NCBI GenBank assembly: GCA_964428355.1 | Contig: CAYRYU010000001.1 | Coordinates: forward strand, 62,001-126,000 | Direction: 5' to 3' | From: CAYRYU01 sp964428355 | GTDB taxonomy: Bacteria > Muiribacteriota > Ozemobacteria > Ozemobacterales > Ozemobacteraceae | DNA: 64,000 bases | Shown: one piece after another, positions 57,532 to 64,000 of the stretch | Layout: every line of letters starts with the position of its first letter | Numbering within the stretch: position 1 is the first letter of the stretch | Translations under genes and position numbers: made by a program | Notes under the pieces: generated by a model | What the model was told of the DNA's origin: nothing | Databases searched by the model: none | The model's input: only the letters and a program-made list of their open reading frames with translations

Positions 57532-58284
57532 CTATGGTTTCCCGATTGCCCGGCGGAAGACCACCTCTTCGGGAAGCCGGAGACCCCAGTCACCCAGGCT
57601 GGGGTTTTCCCAGAGCGCTTGGGGAACCCCGTCGAAGACGAGCTTCCCATCGGCCATCACGAGGCTCCGGTCGGCGAGAGGGAAATCCGCCGGCCGCTGG
57701 GAAACGACGAGAACACCGAGCTTCCTTTCCCGGACGCATTTCCCGAGCATTCCCCAGAACTCCGCCCGGCTCCAGGGATCGAGATGGGAGGTGGGCTCAT
57801 CCAGGATCAGGAAGGCGGGTTCCGTCACGAGAACCCCGGCCAGAGCGACCTTCTGGCGCGTTCCTCCCGAAAGGGAATGGATGGGGGCCTCGAGGTGTGA
57901 TTCGAGGCCGAACTCGGCCGCGATCCTTCCCACCCTCTCGCGCATCTCGGCTCCTGGAATCGCAAGGTTCTCCAACCCGAAGGCAAGGTCCTCCCCCACC
58001 GTCGTTCCCACGATCTGGGTATCGGGGTTCTGGAATAGGATCCCAACTTTTCGGTGGATTTCGGGATCACGAAGATTGGTCTCGAGCCCGCCAATGGAGA
58101 CGGTCCCCGAGTCGGGCATGAGGAGACCCGCGGCGAGAAGGGTAAGGGTCGACTTCCCCGCCCCGTTGCGTCCGAGGAGAAAAACCTTCTCCCCGGGTTC
58201 CAGAGAAAAAGAAACCTCCCCTATTCCAGGGGAGGTCTGTTCCTTGTGATCGTACCGGTACGAAACCCGGTCGAATCGAATCAT
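57532..58284 (-). CDS. Energy-coupling factor transporter ATPase
   Basis: 250-aa ATP-binding A-component of an ECF transporter (CbiO/EcfA-like). Walker A GRNGAGKST, Q-loop LFQNPDTQIVG, signature LSGGTRQKVAL, Walker B LILDEPTSHLD and the switch His of the family replaced by Gln in VVSQRPAD. It follows rplQ with a 10-nt gap, as in the classical rplQ-ecfA order. The second ATPase (ecfA2) and the transmembrane ecfT are not found downstream in this window, so its partners must lie elsewhere. Confidence 0.9.
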   Translation of the reverse strand: MIRFDRVSYRYDHKEQTSPGIGEVSFSLEPGEKVFLLGRNGAGKSTLTLLAAGLLMPDSGTVSIGGLETNLRDPEIHRKVGILFQNPDTQIVGTTVGEDLAFGLENLAIPGAEMRERVGRIAAEFGLESHLEAPIHSLSGGTRQKVALAGVLVTEPAFLILDEPTSHLDPWSRAEFWGMLGKCVRERKLGVLVVSQRPADFPLADRSLVMADGKLVFDGVPQALWENPSLGDWGLRLPEEVVFRRAIGKP

Positions 58285-58294
58285 TGGTTACCGA

Positions 58295-58852
58295 TCAGGA
58301 ATTCTTTTCTTCCCGCTTGGTAAACTCGATGATTGCCATCTCGGCGTTGTCGCCGCGACGAAGACCGAGTTTGTAGATTCGGGTGTAGCCGCCGCTGACG
58401 TCCTTGAACCGGGGAGCGATGCGCTTGACGAGCTTGGTCATGACGCCCTCCACACGCAGGACCCTGGGGCCGGCTTTCCGGTCGCCGACGGATTCGAGGT
58501 ATTCCATGATGAACTCCGGTTTGGGGTTCTTCTTGGGGTCCTCGATGAACTTTTCGGCCGCCTTCCGGATGTCGCCCTGGAGGTTGGAAAGATACTTCTT
58601 GATCGCATCGCGACCGATGATTTCCTTGTCCTCGTAGGAGTGGAAGTAACCGAAGAGCTGGGGTTTCGACTCGGCCTTCTCGCCCTTGGCCATGGTGACG
58701 GCGCGTTCGATGAGGCGACGCAGGTCCTTGGCCTTCTGGAGGGTGGTGGTGATCCGCTCGTATTTCACGAGGGAAGTGCAGAGGGAACGCAGCAGCGCGA
58801 GGCGTTGATGGGTCTCCCTGCCGAATTTACGTCCGACTTTGCGATGTTTCAT
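58295..58852 (-). CDS. rplQ: 50S ribosomal protein L17 with internal insertion
   Basis: 185 aa, versus ~115-130 aa usual. The N-terminus MKHRKVGRKFGRETHQRLALLRSL and the C-terminal KRIAPRFKDVSGGYTRIYKLGLRRGDNAEMAIIEF are typical. Between about residues 65 and 128 there is an extra, highly charged helical segment (HSYEDKEIIGRDAIKKYLSN, AAEKFIEDPKKNPKPEF, ESVGDRKAGPRVLR). L17 sits near the exit tunnel. It starts inside the rpoA stop (ATGA). Confidence 0.95.
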   Translation of the reverse strand: MKHRKVGRKFGRETHQRLALLRSLCTSLVKYERITTTLQKAKDLRRLIERAVTMAKGEKAESKPQLFGYFHSYEDKEIIGRDAIKKYLSNLQGDIRKAAEKFIEDPKKNPKPEFIMEYLESVGDRKAGPRVLRVEGVMTKLVKRIAPRFKDVSGGYTRIYKLGLRRGDNAEMAIIEFTKREEKNS

Positions 58853-59847
58853 ATCTCAGTTCCTCCGCCATTTTCATCGCCGGGAAGAGTGAGGCTGAAC
58901 TGGGAAAGCTTCTCCCTGACCTCTTTAAGCGATTTCTTCCCGAAATTCTTGATCTCGAGGAGATCCTGAGCTTTCCGTCCCACCAGTTCGCCGAGGGTGT
59001 GGATCCCGGCTTTTTTAAGGCAGTTCCGGGAGCGAACGGAAAACTCGAGGTCCTTGATGAGGATGTCGTTGAAACCCTTCTGCTGGGGTTCCTTTTTCTG
59101 GGAAGCGACCATGACGAGGTCTTCCTTGACCGCGACGTTCTCGATTTCGTCCTCGGTCTCCTCTTCCTCGAGCTGGGTGAAGAGGTCGACGTGGGCGCGA
59201 AGGAATTTCGCGGAAAGTTCGATGGCCTCGCTGGGTTTCATGCTTCCGTCGGTCCAGACCTGGAGGGTCAGCTTGTCGAAATTGATCTCCTGGCCGACGC
59301 GGGCGTCCTCGACGTTGAACATGACCTTGGTCACGGGTGAGAACTGTGAATCGACGAGGATGATCCCGATGGGCTGACCGGGTTCCTTGTGCTGGTCTCC
59401 GAGCAGGTAGCCGCGGCCACGCTTGAAGGTGATATCCATTCCAAGGGTCAGGTCACCGGTGACGTGGGCGATGTGGGTGTCCTTGTCGACGATGACCAGG
59501 TTGGGATGGGTTCCTATTGCGGCGGCGGTGACTTCACAGGGCCCCTTCGCCTCGAGGCGGACGGTAAGGGGCTGGTCCTGGTGAAGGTTGACGATCAGTT
59601 TCTTGAGGTTGAGGATGATTTCGGTGACGTCCTCGACGACTCCGGGAATGCTGCAGAACTCGTGAAGGACACCGTCGATCTTGACGGATGAGACTGCGGC
59701 GCCTGGGAGGGATGCGAGCAGGACCCGGCGGAAGGAGTTGCCAAGGGTCTGCCCGTAACCTCTCTCGAGCGGCTCGAGGGTCAGAATCCCGTGATTGGGG
59801 CTTTCACCGACGGTGTATTTGATTTTTGGTCTGTTGATTTCGATCAC
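58849..59847 (-). CDS. rpoA: DNA-directed RNA polymerase subunit alpha
   Basis: 332 aa. N-terminal dimerisation domain (EPLERGYGQTLGNSFRRVLLASLPGAAV, DVTEIILNLK) and the C-terminal helix-hairpin-helix domain (IKDLEFSVRSRNCLKKAGIHTLGELV, KNFGKKSLKEVREKLSQF) separated by an acidic linker (EEEETEDEIENVAV). Complete and unremarkable. Overlaps rplQ by 4 nt. Confidence 0.98.
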   Translation of the reverse strand: MIEINRPKIKYTVGESPNHGILTLEPLERGYGQTLGNSFRRVLLASLPGAAVSSVKIDGVLHEFCSIPGVVEDVTEIILNLKKLIVNLHQDQPLTVRLEAKGPCEVTAAAIGTHPNLVIVDKDTHIAHVTGDLTLGMDITFKRGRGYLLGDQHKEPGQPIGIILVDSQFSPVTKVMFNVEDARVGQEINFDKLTLQVWTDGSMKPSEAIELSAKFLRAHVDLFTQLEEEETEDEIENVAVKEDLVMVASQKKEPQQKGFNDILIKDLEFSVRSRNCLKKAGIHTLGELVGRKAQDLLEIKNFGKKSLKEVREKLSQFSLTLPGDENGGGTEI

Positions 59848-59865
59848 GAAATGCTTCTCCTTGCT

Positions 59866-60504
59866 TTACCGCGAGTAGTATTCGACGATCAGCGATTCCT
59901 GGATCTTCTGGTCGAGCTGGGCGCGTTCGGGCAGGTTGAGGAGCTTGCCCTTGCAGCCCTCCTTGTCGACTTCCAGCCAGGGGGTAGCGTCACGACTCAA
60001 GGAGATCTCGAGTTGGTCCTTGATCTTCTGGCGTAGGGGGCTGTTTTCCTTTACGGAAACGACATCACCGGGCTTCACCTGGTAGCTGGGGATGTTGACC
60101 CTCTTGCTGTTGACGGTGAAATGGGCCTGGGTTACCCACATCCTGGCCTGGGGCCTGGAAATCCCGAAACCCATCCGGTAGACGATGTTGTCGAGGCGGG
60201 TTTCGAGAAGGTGGAGGAGGTTGACCCCGGTGTTTCCGCTCTTCTTCGCGGCCAACTCGTAGTACCGCTGGAACTGGCGCTCGAGGAGCCCATACATACG
60301 GCGGACCCGCTGCTTTGCGCGCAGTTGGATCTCATAACCGGTCTGCTTTTTGTTCATGCTCATCCGGTCGTTGCCGTGCTGTCCGGGAATCCGGGCGCGG
60401 CGTTTGAACCCGCACTTGTCGGAATAGCAGCGGGCACCTTTCAGGAAAAGGGTGTCCCCTTCCCGTCTACAAACCCTGCACGAAGCATCATGATATCTTC
60501 CCAT
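59866..60504 (-). CDS. rpsD: 30S ribosomal protein S4
   Basis: 212 aa from the ATG at 60504 (a longer frame to 60546 overlaps rpsK). It carries the zinc-type cysteine set CRVC and CYSDKC in the N-terminus, then RRARIPGQHG and the S4 RNA-binding fold (LLHLLETRLDNIVYRMGFG). Primary 16S-binding protein and, in many bacteria, a regulator of the alpha operon. Confidence 0.97.
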   Translation of the reverse strand: MGRYHDASCRVCRREGDTLFLKGARCYSDKCGFKRRARIPGQHGNDRMSMNKKQTGYEIQLRAKQRVRRMYGLLERQFQRYYELAAKKSGNTGVNLLHLLETRLDNIVYRMGFGISRPQARMWVTQAHFTVNSKRVNIPSYQVKPGDVVSVKENSPLRQKIKDQLEISLSRDATPWLEVDKEGCKGKLLNLPERAQLDQKIQESLIVEYYSR

Positions 60505-60515
60505 TTGAAAACTCC

Positions 60516-60917
60516 TTATACGCGGCGGCGCTTCGGGGGCCGGCAACCGTTGTGCGGTATTCCCGAAACGTCCTTGATCGAGACGATGTTCAGTCCGACC
60601 GTCTGAAGCGCGCGAATGGCGGATTCCCGGCTCATTCCGGGGCCGGCAACGAAGACCTCGATTTCACGCATCCCGAACTCGAGCGCTTTCTTCCCGGTCG
60701 CTTCGGCTGCGACCTGAGCTGCATAGGGGGTGGATTTCCGGGATCCGTGAAAATTGTTGGACCCGGCGCTGGACCAGCACAGGACATTTCCCGAACCGTC
60801 CGTGATGGTCACGATCGTGTTGTTGAATGTGGATTGGATATGGGCCTGCCCCCTTGCGACGATCTTCTTCTCGCGCTTCTTGGTCCGAGGTTTGCCCTTC
60901 TGTCCGGCCTTTGCCAT
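60516..60917 (-). CDS. rpsK: 30S ribosomal protein S11
   Basis: 133 aa. Basic N-terminus KKREKKIVARGQAHIQSTFNNTIVTITD and the highly conserved GFRG-equivalent AEATGKKALEFG and KDVSGIPHNGCRPPKRRRV C-terminus. Platform protein of the 30S subunit. The rpsD SD overlaps its end. Confidence 0.98.
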   Translation of the reverse strand: MAKAGQKGKPRTKKREKKIVARGQAHIQSTFNNTIVTITDGSGNVLCWSSAGSNNFHGSRKSTPYAAQVAAEATGKKALEFGMREIEVFVAGPGMSRESAIRALQTVGLNIVSIKDVSGIPHNGCRPPKRRRV

Positions 60918-60962
60918 TGTACAAACTCCTTCGAATCAACCGTCCTGGTTCAGGACTTGAAT

Positions 60963-61328
60963 TTACTTGCCCTTGTTGATGGACCGCCGCGGCCCCTTTC
61001 GGGTGCGGGCGTTGGTGTGAGTCCTCTGGCCGCGAACGGGAAGTCCCTTCCGGTGCCGGAGTCCGCGATAACATCCGATATCCATCAACCGCTTGATGGA
61101 CATGGAAACTTCGCGCCGCAGATCGCCCTCGACCTTGTAATCCTTGTCGATGCAGGACTTGATCAGGCTGATCTCTTCCTCGGTCAGGTTCTTCACCCGG
61201 GTGTCGGGACTGATCTTGGTTTTCTTCAAAATCTCCCTCGACCGGGACCAACCGATGCCGTAGATGTAGGGAAGGGCGGCTTCGATCCGCTTTTCCTTGG
61301 GAAGGTCAACGCCGGAAATACGCGCCAT
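60963..61328 (-). CDS. rpsM: 30S ribosomal protein S13
   Basis: 121 aa. MARISGVDLPKEKRIEAALPYIYGIG, DIGCYRGLRHRKGLPVRGQRTHTNARTRKGPR and a basic tail. Head protein contacting the P-site tRNA and the 50S subunit. Complete and typical. Confidence 0.98.
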   Translation of the reverse strand: MARISGVDLPKEKRIEAALPYIYGIGWSRSREILKKTKISPDTRVKNLTEEEISLIKSCIDKDYKVEGDLRREVSMSIKRLMDIGCYRGLRHRKGLPVRGQRTHTNARTRKGPRRSINKGK

Positions 61329-61349
61329 AAAACTCCTCCTGTTCCTTTA

Positions 61350-61463
61350 TCAACCCTGGCGTTGCTTGTGCCGAGGATTTTCGCATATGACGCGGATCAC
61401 TCCACGCCGCTTAATGATCTTGCACTTCTCGCAAATCTTCTTGACAGATGCACGAACTCTCAC
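61350..61463 (-). CDS. rpmJ: 50S ribosomal protein L36
   Basis: 37 aa with a GTG start at 61463 and AGGAGG 6 nt upstream. MRVRASVKKICEKCKIIKRR, then VICENPRHKQRQG; the zinc cysteines (CEKC, C) and the terminal His are present, so this is the zinc-binding form. Overlooked by simple long-ORF scans because of size. Confidence 0.95.
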   Translation of the reverse strand: MRVRASVKKICEKCKIIKRRGVIRVICENPRHKQRQG

Positions 61464-61491
61464 AACAAACCTCCTGAGAGAAAAATTACCA

Positions 61492-61710
61492 TCACTTGAA
61501 CCTGTAGACGATCCGGCCGCGCGAAAGGTCGTAGGGCGTCAACTCGACCGTCACCTTGTCCCCCGGCAGAATCCTGATGTAGTGCATCCGCATCTTTCCA
61601 GAGATGTGGGCCAGCACCACATGCCCGTTTTCCAATTCCACTTTGAACATGGCATTCGGAAGGGGCTCAAGGACTTTGCCCTCGACCTGGATCGTGTCAC
61701 TTTTGGTCAT
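61492..61710 (-). CDS. infA: Translation initiation factor IF-1
   Basis: 72 aa from the ATG at 61710; the longer frame runs into map. VEGKVLEPLPNAMFKVELENGHVVLAHISGKMR is the single OB fold. It starts inside the map stop (ATGA). Binds the 30S A-site during initiation. Confidence 0.97.
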   Translation of the reverse strand: MTKSDTIQVEGKVLEPLPNAMFKVELENGHVVLAHISGKMRMHYIRILPGDKVTVELTPYDLSRGRIVYRFK

Positions 61711-62492
61711 GAATTCACCATTTCCCCTTTGTTCACGCCCCCGCGGGGCAGAGTAAGGACCTGAGCACCCGTCGCGGTCACCGCAACCGAATGCTCGAAA
61801 TGAGCCGAAAGACTCCCGTCCGCCGTGACTACCGTCCAACCGTCCGCAAGGATCTTGACCTCATAGCCTCCGACGTTGACCATCGGCTCGATGGCGAGAA
61901 CCATGCCAGGTTCGAGCCTTGGGCCCACTCCGGGCGGACCGAAGTTGGGAATGACCGGTTCCTCGTGCATCGCATGCCCGATTCCGTGACCGACGTAGTC
62001 CCTGACCACGGAAAACCCATGTCTCTCGACATGGGCCTGAACGGCATGGGACACATCCCCCAGGCGGTTTCCCGGAACAACCTGTTTGATTCCTTCCCAG
62101 AGGGAGGTCTCTGAAACTTCCAGGAACTTCCGGACCGGGTCGGGGACTTCTCCGATGGTAACCGTGGTGGCCATGTCGGAAAAGAGCCCGTCCTTCACCA
62201 GGCCGATGTCGAGGCTGAGGATGTCACCATCCTTGAGTCGACGCTTCTTGGAGGGAATCCCGTGAACCACCTCGTGATTGATGCTGGTACACAAGGTGGC
62301 GGTGTACCCCCTGTAGCCCTTGAATGCCGGAACCGCCTTCGCCTTTCGGATGGTATCCTCGGCGAGCCGGTCTAGTTCATAGGTTGAAACCCCGGGTTTG
62401 GCCAAAAGCTTCACACCTTCGAGGACGGACCATAACAGGGCTCCGTTCTCACGCATTGTTTCGATCTCCGCCTTGGATTTCAAGGGAATCAA
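61707..62492 (-). CDS. map: Methionine aminopeptidase, type I
   Basis: 261 aa. Removes the initiator methionine. Metal-ligand segments HEVVHGIPSKKRRLKDGDILSLDIGL, GHGIGHAMHEEPVIPNFG and the final FEHSVAVTATGAQVL are present. It starts in the adk stop (ATGA) and ends in the infA start. Confidence 0.97.
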   Translation of the reverse strand: MIPLKSKAEIETMRENGALLWSVLEGVKLLAKPGVSTYELDRLAEDTIRKAKAVPAFKGYRGYTATLCTSINHEVVHGIPSKKRRLKDGDILSLDIGLVKDGLFSDMATTVTIGEVPDPVRKFLEVSETSLWEGIKQVVPGNRLGDVSHAVQAHVERHGFSVVRDYVGHGIGHAMHEEPVIPNFGPPGVGPRLEPGMVLAIEPMVNVGGYEVKILADGWTVVTADGSLSAHFEHSVAVTATGAQVLTLPRGGVNKGEMVNS

Positions 62493-63157
62493 GGCTTCCG
62501 GAGACCTTCTATTATATCACAGATTTTTCCAAAAATCATCTCGATTTTCCCGCTCCCATCGACTTCGTGAAGGAGATTCCTCTTCCCGTAGTATTCGATG
62601 AGCGGCTGGGTCTGCTCGTGATAGACCTTCAGCCTGTTGGAGATGACCTCGAAGCTGTCGTCCTTCCTTTGGATCAGTTCGCCCTTGCACTTGTCGCATA
62701 CCCCTTCCTTGGCAGGTGGGGAGAACTTCAGGTGGAAGATGGTGGAACAGGCTTTGCACGTCCGCCGCCCGGTCAACCGGTCGATGAGATCCTGGTCCGG
62801 AACGATGATCGCGATAACCCCGCTGAGTGGCATTCCACGTTTGTCGAGGGCCTTTCCGACGGAATCGGCCTGGCCAAGGGTCCGGGGGAAACCGTCGAGG
62901 ATGAAACCCTTCTTGCAGTCTTTCCCTTCGAGCCGGTCGAGGAGGACCGAAAGAACGAGGTCGTCGGGAACCAGCCCACCCGAGGTGACGAACGATTGGA
63001 CTTTCTTTCCAAGGTCGGACCCCGAGGAGATGGCCGCCCGCAGGAGGTCCCCCGTGGAGATCTGGGGGATTCCGTATTTGTCGACCATCATCTTGGCCTG
63101 GGTCCCCTTCCCCGCCCCCGGTGGGCCGAGAAGGATCAGATTCGTGAACTTTTCCAT
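62489..63157 (-). CDS. adk: Adenylate kinase, zinc-lid type
   Basis: 222 aa. P-loop LLGPPGAGKGT at the N-terminus, DGFPRTLGQAD, and a lid with four zinc cysteines (TCKACSTIFH and VCDKCKG). Interconverts ATP+AMP and 2 ADP. One base shared with the secY stop. Confidence 0.97.
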   Translation of the reverse strand: MEKFTNLILLGPPGAGKGTQAKMMVDKYGIPQISTGDLLRAAISSGSDLGKKVQSFVTSGGLVPDDLVLSVLLDRLEGKDCKKGFILDGFPRTLGQADSVGKALDKRGMPLSGVIAIIVPDQDLIDRLTGRRTCKACSTIFHLKFSPPAKEGVCDKCKGELIQRKDDSFEVISNRLKVYHEQTQPLIEYYGKRNLLHEVDGSGKIEMIFGKICDIIEGLRKP

Positions 63158-64000
63158 CAGCGCAACCCCCTCTTCTTCATGAACCCTTCATAGTGGCGGG
63201 TAACAAGGTGGGATTCCAGCTGCCGCATGGTGTCCATGGCAACGCCCACCACGATCAGGAGCGCGGTTCCGCCGAAGTAGAACTGGACGTTCATGAACTT
63301 TATCATCAGGTTCGGAATCACCGCCACGATCGAAAGGAAGATTCCTCCCGCAAGGGTGATTCGTGAAAGGGTCCGTTCGAGATAGTCGACGGTGGGCCGT
63401 CCCGCCCGGATTCCGGGGATGAATCCGCCGTATTTCTTCATGTTGTCCGACAGTTCCTGGACGTTGAAGGTGATCGCGGTGTAGAAGTAGGTGAAGAATA
63501 CGATCAGAACGGCATAAACGATCAGATACCCGTAGGTGTTGTAGTTGAACAACCCGAACAGGTAGTGAAGGATTGTACCAAGGAAACCGGTTTCCATGGC
63601 GGCCTGGACGGATTGGAGTCCTTGGATCCAGTTGACGATCATGGAGGGGAAAAGCAGGATCGAACTCGCGAAGATGACGGGGATGACCCCAGCTTGGTTC
63701 ACCCTGAGTGGGATGAAAGTGTTCTGTCCGCCGTAGACCCGGCGTCCCACGACACGTTTCGCATACTGGACCGGGATCTTGCGGACCCCGTCCTGGACAA
63801 GGACGATGGCCATTATGACGGCGATGACAATGATCAGGAGGACCAGCATCTTGATGACGTCCTGGGCATTCCCCTGGAACAGGGCATACTGGTGAACGAT
63901 GGCCTCGGGAAGCGATGCGAGAATGCCGGCGGTGATGAGGATCGAAATCCCGTTGCCTATCCCGTGGCTGGTCATCTGTTCGCCCAACCACATAATGAAA
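63157..64000 (-). CDS. secY: Preprotein translocase subunit SecY, 5'-truncated by window edge
   Basis: C-terminal ~280 residues; the frame is open to the window end. The MWLGEQMTSHGIGNGISILI segment, VQYAKRVVGRRVYGGQNTFIPLRVNQAGVIPVIFASSIL, GFIPGIRAGRPTVDYLERTL and the final MKKRGLR are typical SecY blocks, with several membrane helices. The N-terminal part lies beyond the window. First known gene of the conserved string. Confidence 0.97.
   Translation of the reverse strand, partial: FIMWLGEQMTSHGIGNGISILITAGILASLPEAIVHQYALFQGNAQDVIKMLVLLIIVIAVIMAIVLVQDGVRKIPVQYAKRVVGRRVYGGQNTFIPLRVNQAGVIPVIFASSILLFPSMIVNWIQGLQSVQAAMETGFLGTILHYLFGLFNYNTYGYLIVYAVLIVFFTYFYTAITFNVQELSDNMKKYGGFIPGIRAGRPTVDYLERTLSRITLAGGIFLSIVAVIPNLMIKFMNVQFYFGGTALLIVVGVAMDTMRQLESHLVTRHYEGFMKKRGLR

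Overview
The window reads as chromosomal DNA of a GC-rich diderm bacterium. A Gram-negative-type envelope is inferred from a TolC-family outer-membrane protein, several lipobox lipoproteins and type IV pilin-like proteins. The phylum cannot be fixed from the sequence alone. The pilin-like C-terminal signature (ACYANMRVIIGAVEMYNMD) and the rich set of odd secreted repeat proteins remind me of candidate phyla such as Riflebacteria, but that is recollection and not proof. A 100-N scaffold gap at 29747-29846 shows this is an assembled draft contig.

Layout, left part (1-31986). A + strand run carries the split glycine dehydrogenase gcvPA/gcvPB, the CCA enzyme, a DUF4126-acyltransferase fusion, a racemase-like unknown, a Bax-inhibitor-1 protein, a TPR protein coupled to a 2-hydroxyacyl-CoA dehydratase-like protein, a SpoIID-like protein, cutA, a UvrD/PcrA helicase, a 5'-nucleotidase-like protein with a duplicated C-terminal domain, a diguanylate cyclase and a half-size EamA transporter. 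Then come a small secreted protein behind a perfect sigma70-type promoter, two tandem amidohydrolases, a queC/HAD pair, a HAD-IG 5'-nucleotidase, an NHL lipoprotein overlapping a second diguanylate cyclase, and a giant lipoprotein built from exact 270-nt Ig-like repeats.

Middle part (32000-48500). A pilin-like gene and gpmA precede a four-gene + strand stretch: TolC family, cobalamin/radical-SAM protein, rifampin-phosphotransferase-like dikinase, and a class III aminotransferase fused to a long-chain acyl-ACP reductase. This stretch looks like an undescribed biosynthetic locus, possibly for an amino-lipid or fatty amine. Facing it on the minus strand is a minor-pilin operon (PilX-, PilV-, PilW-like, start/stop codons overlapping). 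It is bracketed by two secreted proteins made of x-T/S-G-T-x-x hexapeptide repeats, with a strong hairpin separating the first repeat gene from pilX.

Right part (48500-64000). All genes are on the minus strand in the classical order secY-adk-map-infA-rpmJ-rpsM-rpsK-rpsD-rpoA-rplQ-ecfA, then truA-rplM-rpsI and a terminator before cdd. About 6.9 kb of non-ribosomal genes interrupts it between ecfA and truA: an Rpn-type nuclease, a Ser/Thr kinase with a membrane-anchored pilin-like C-terminus, and a large lipoprotein. rplQ carries an unusual internal insertion. Genes are tightly packed, and ATGA and TTGA start/stop overlaps are frequent.
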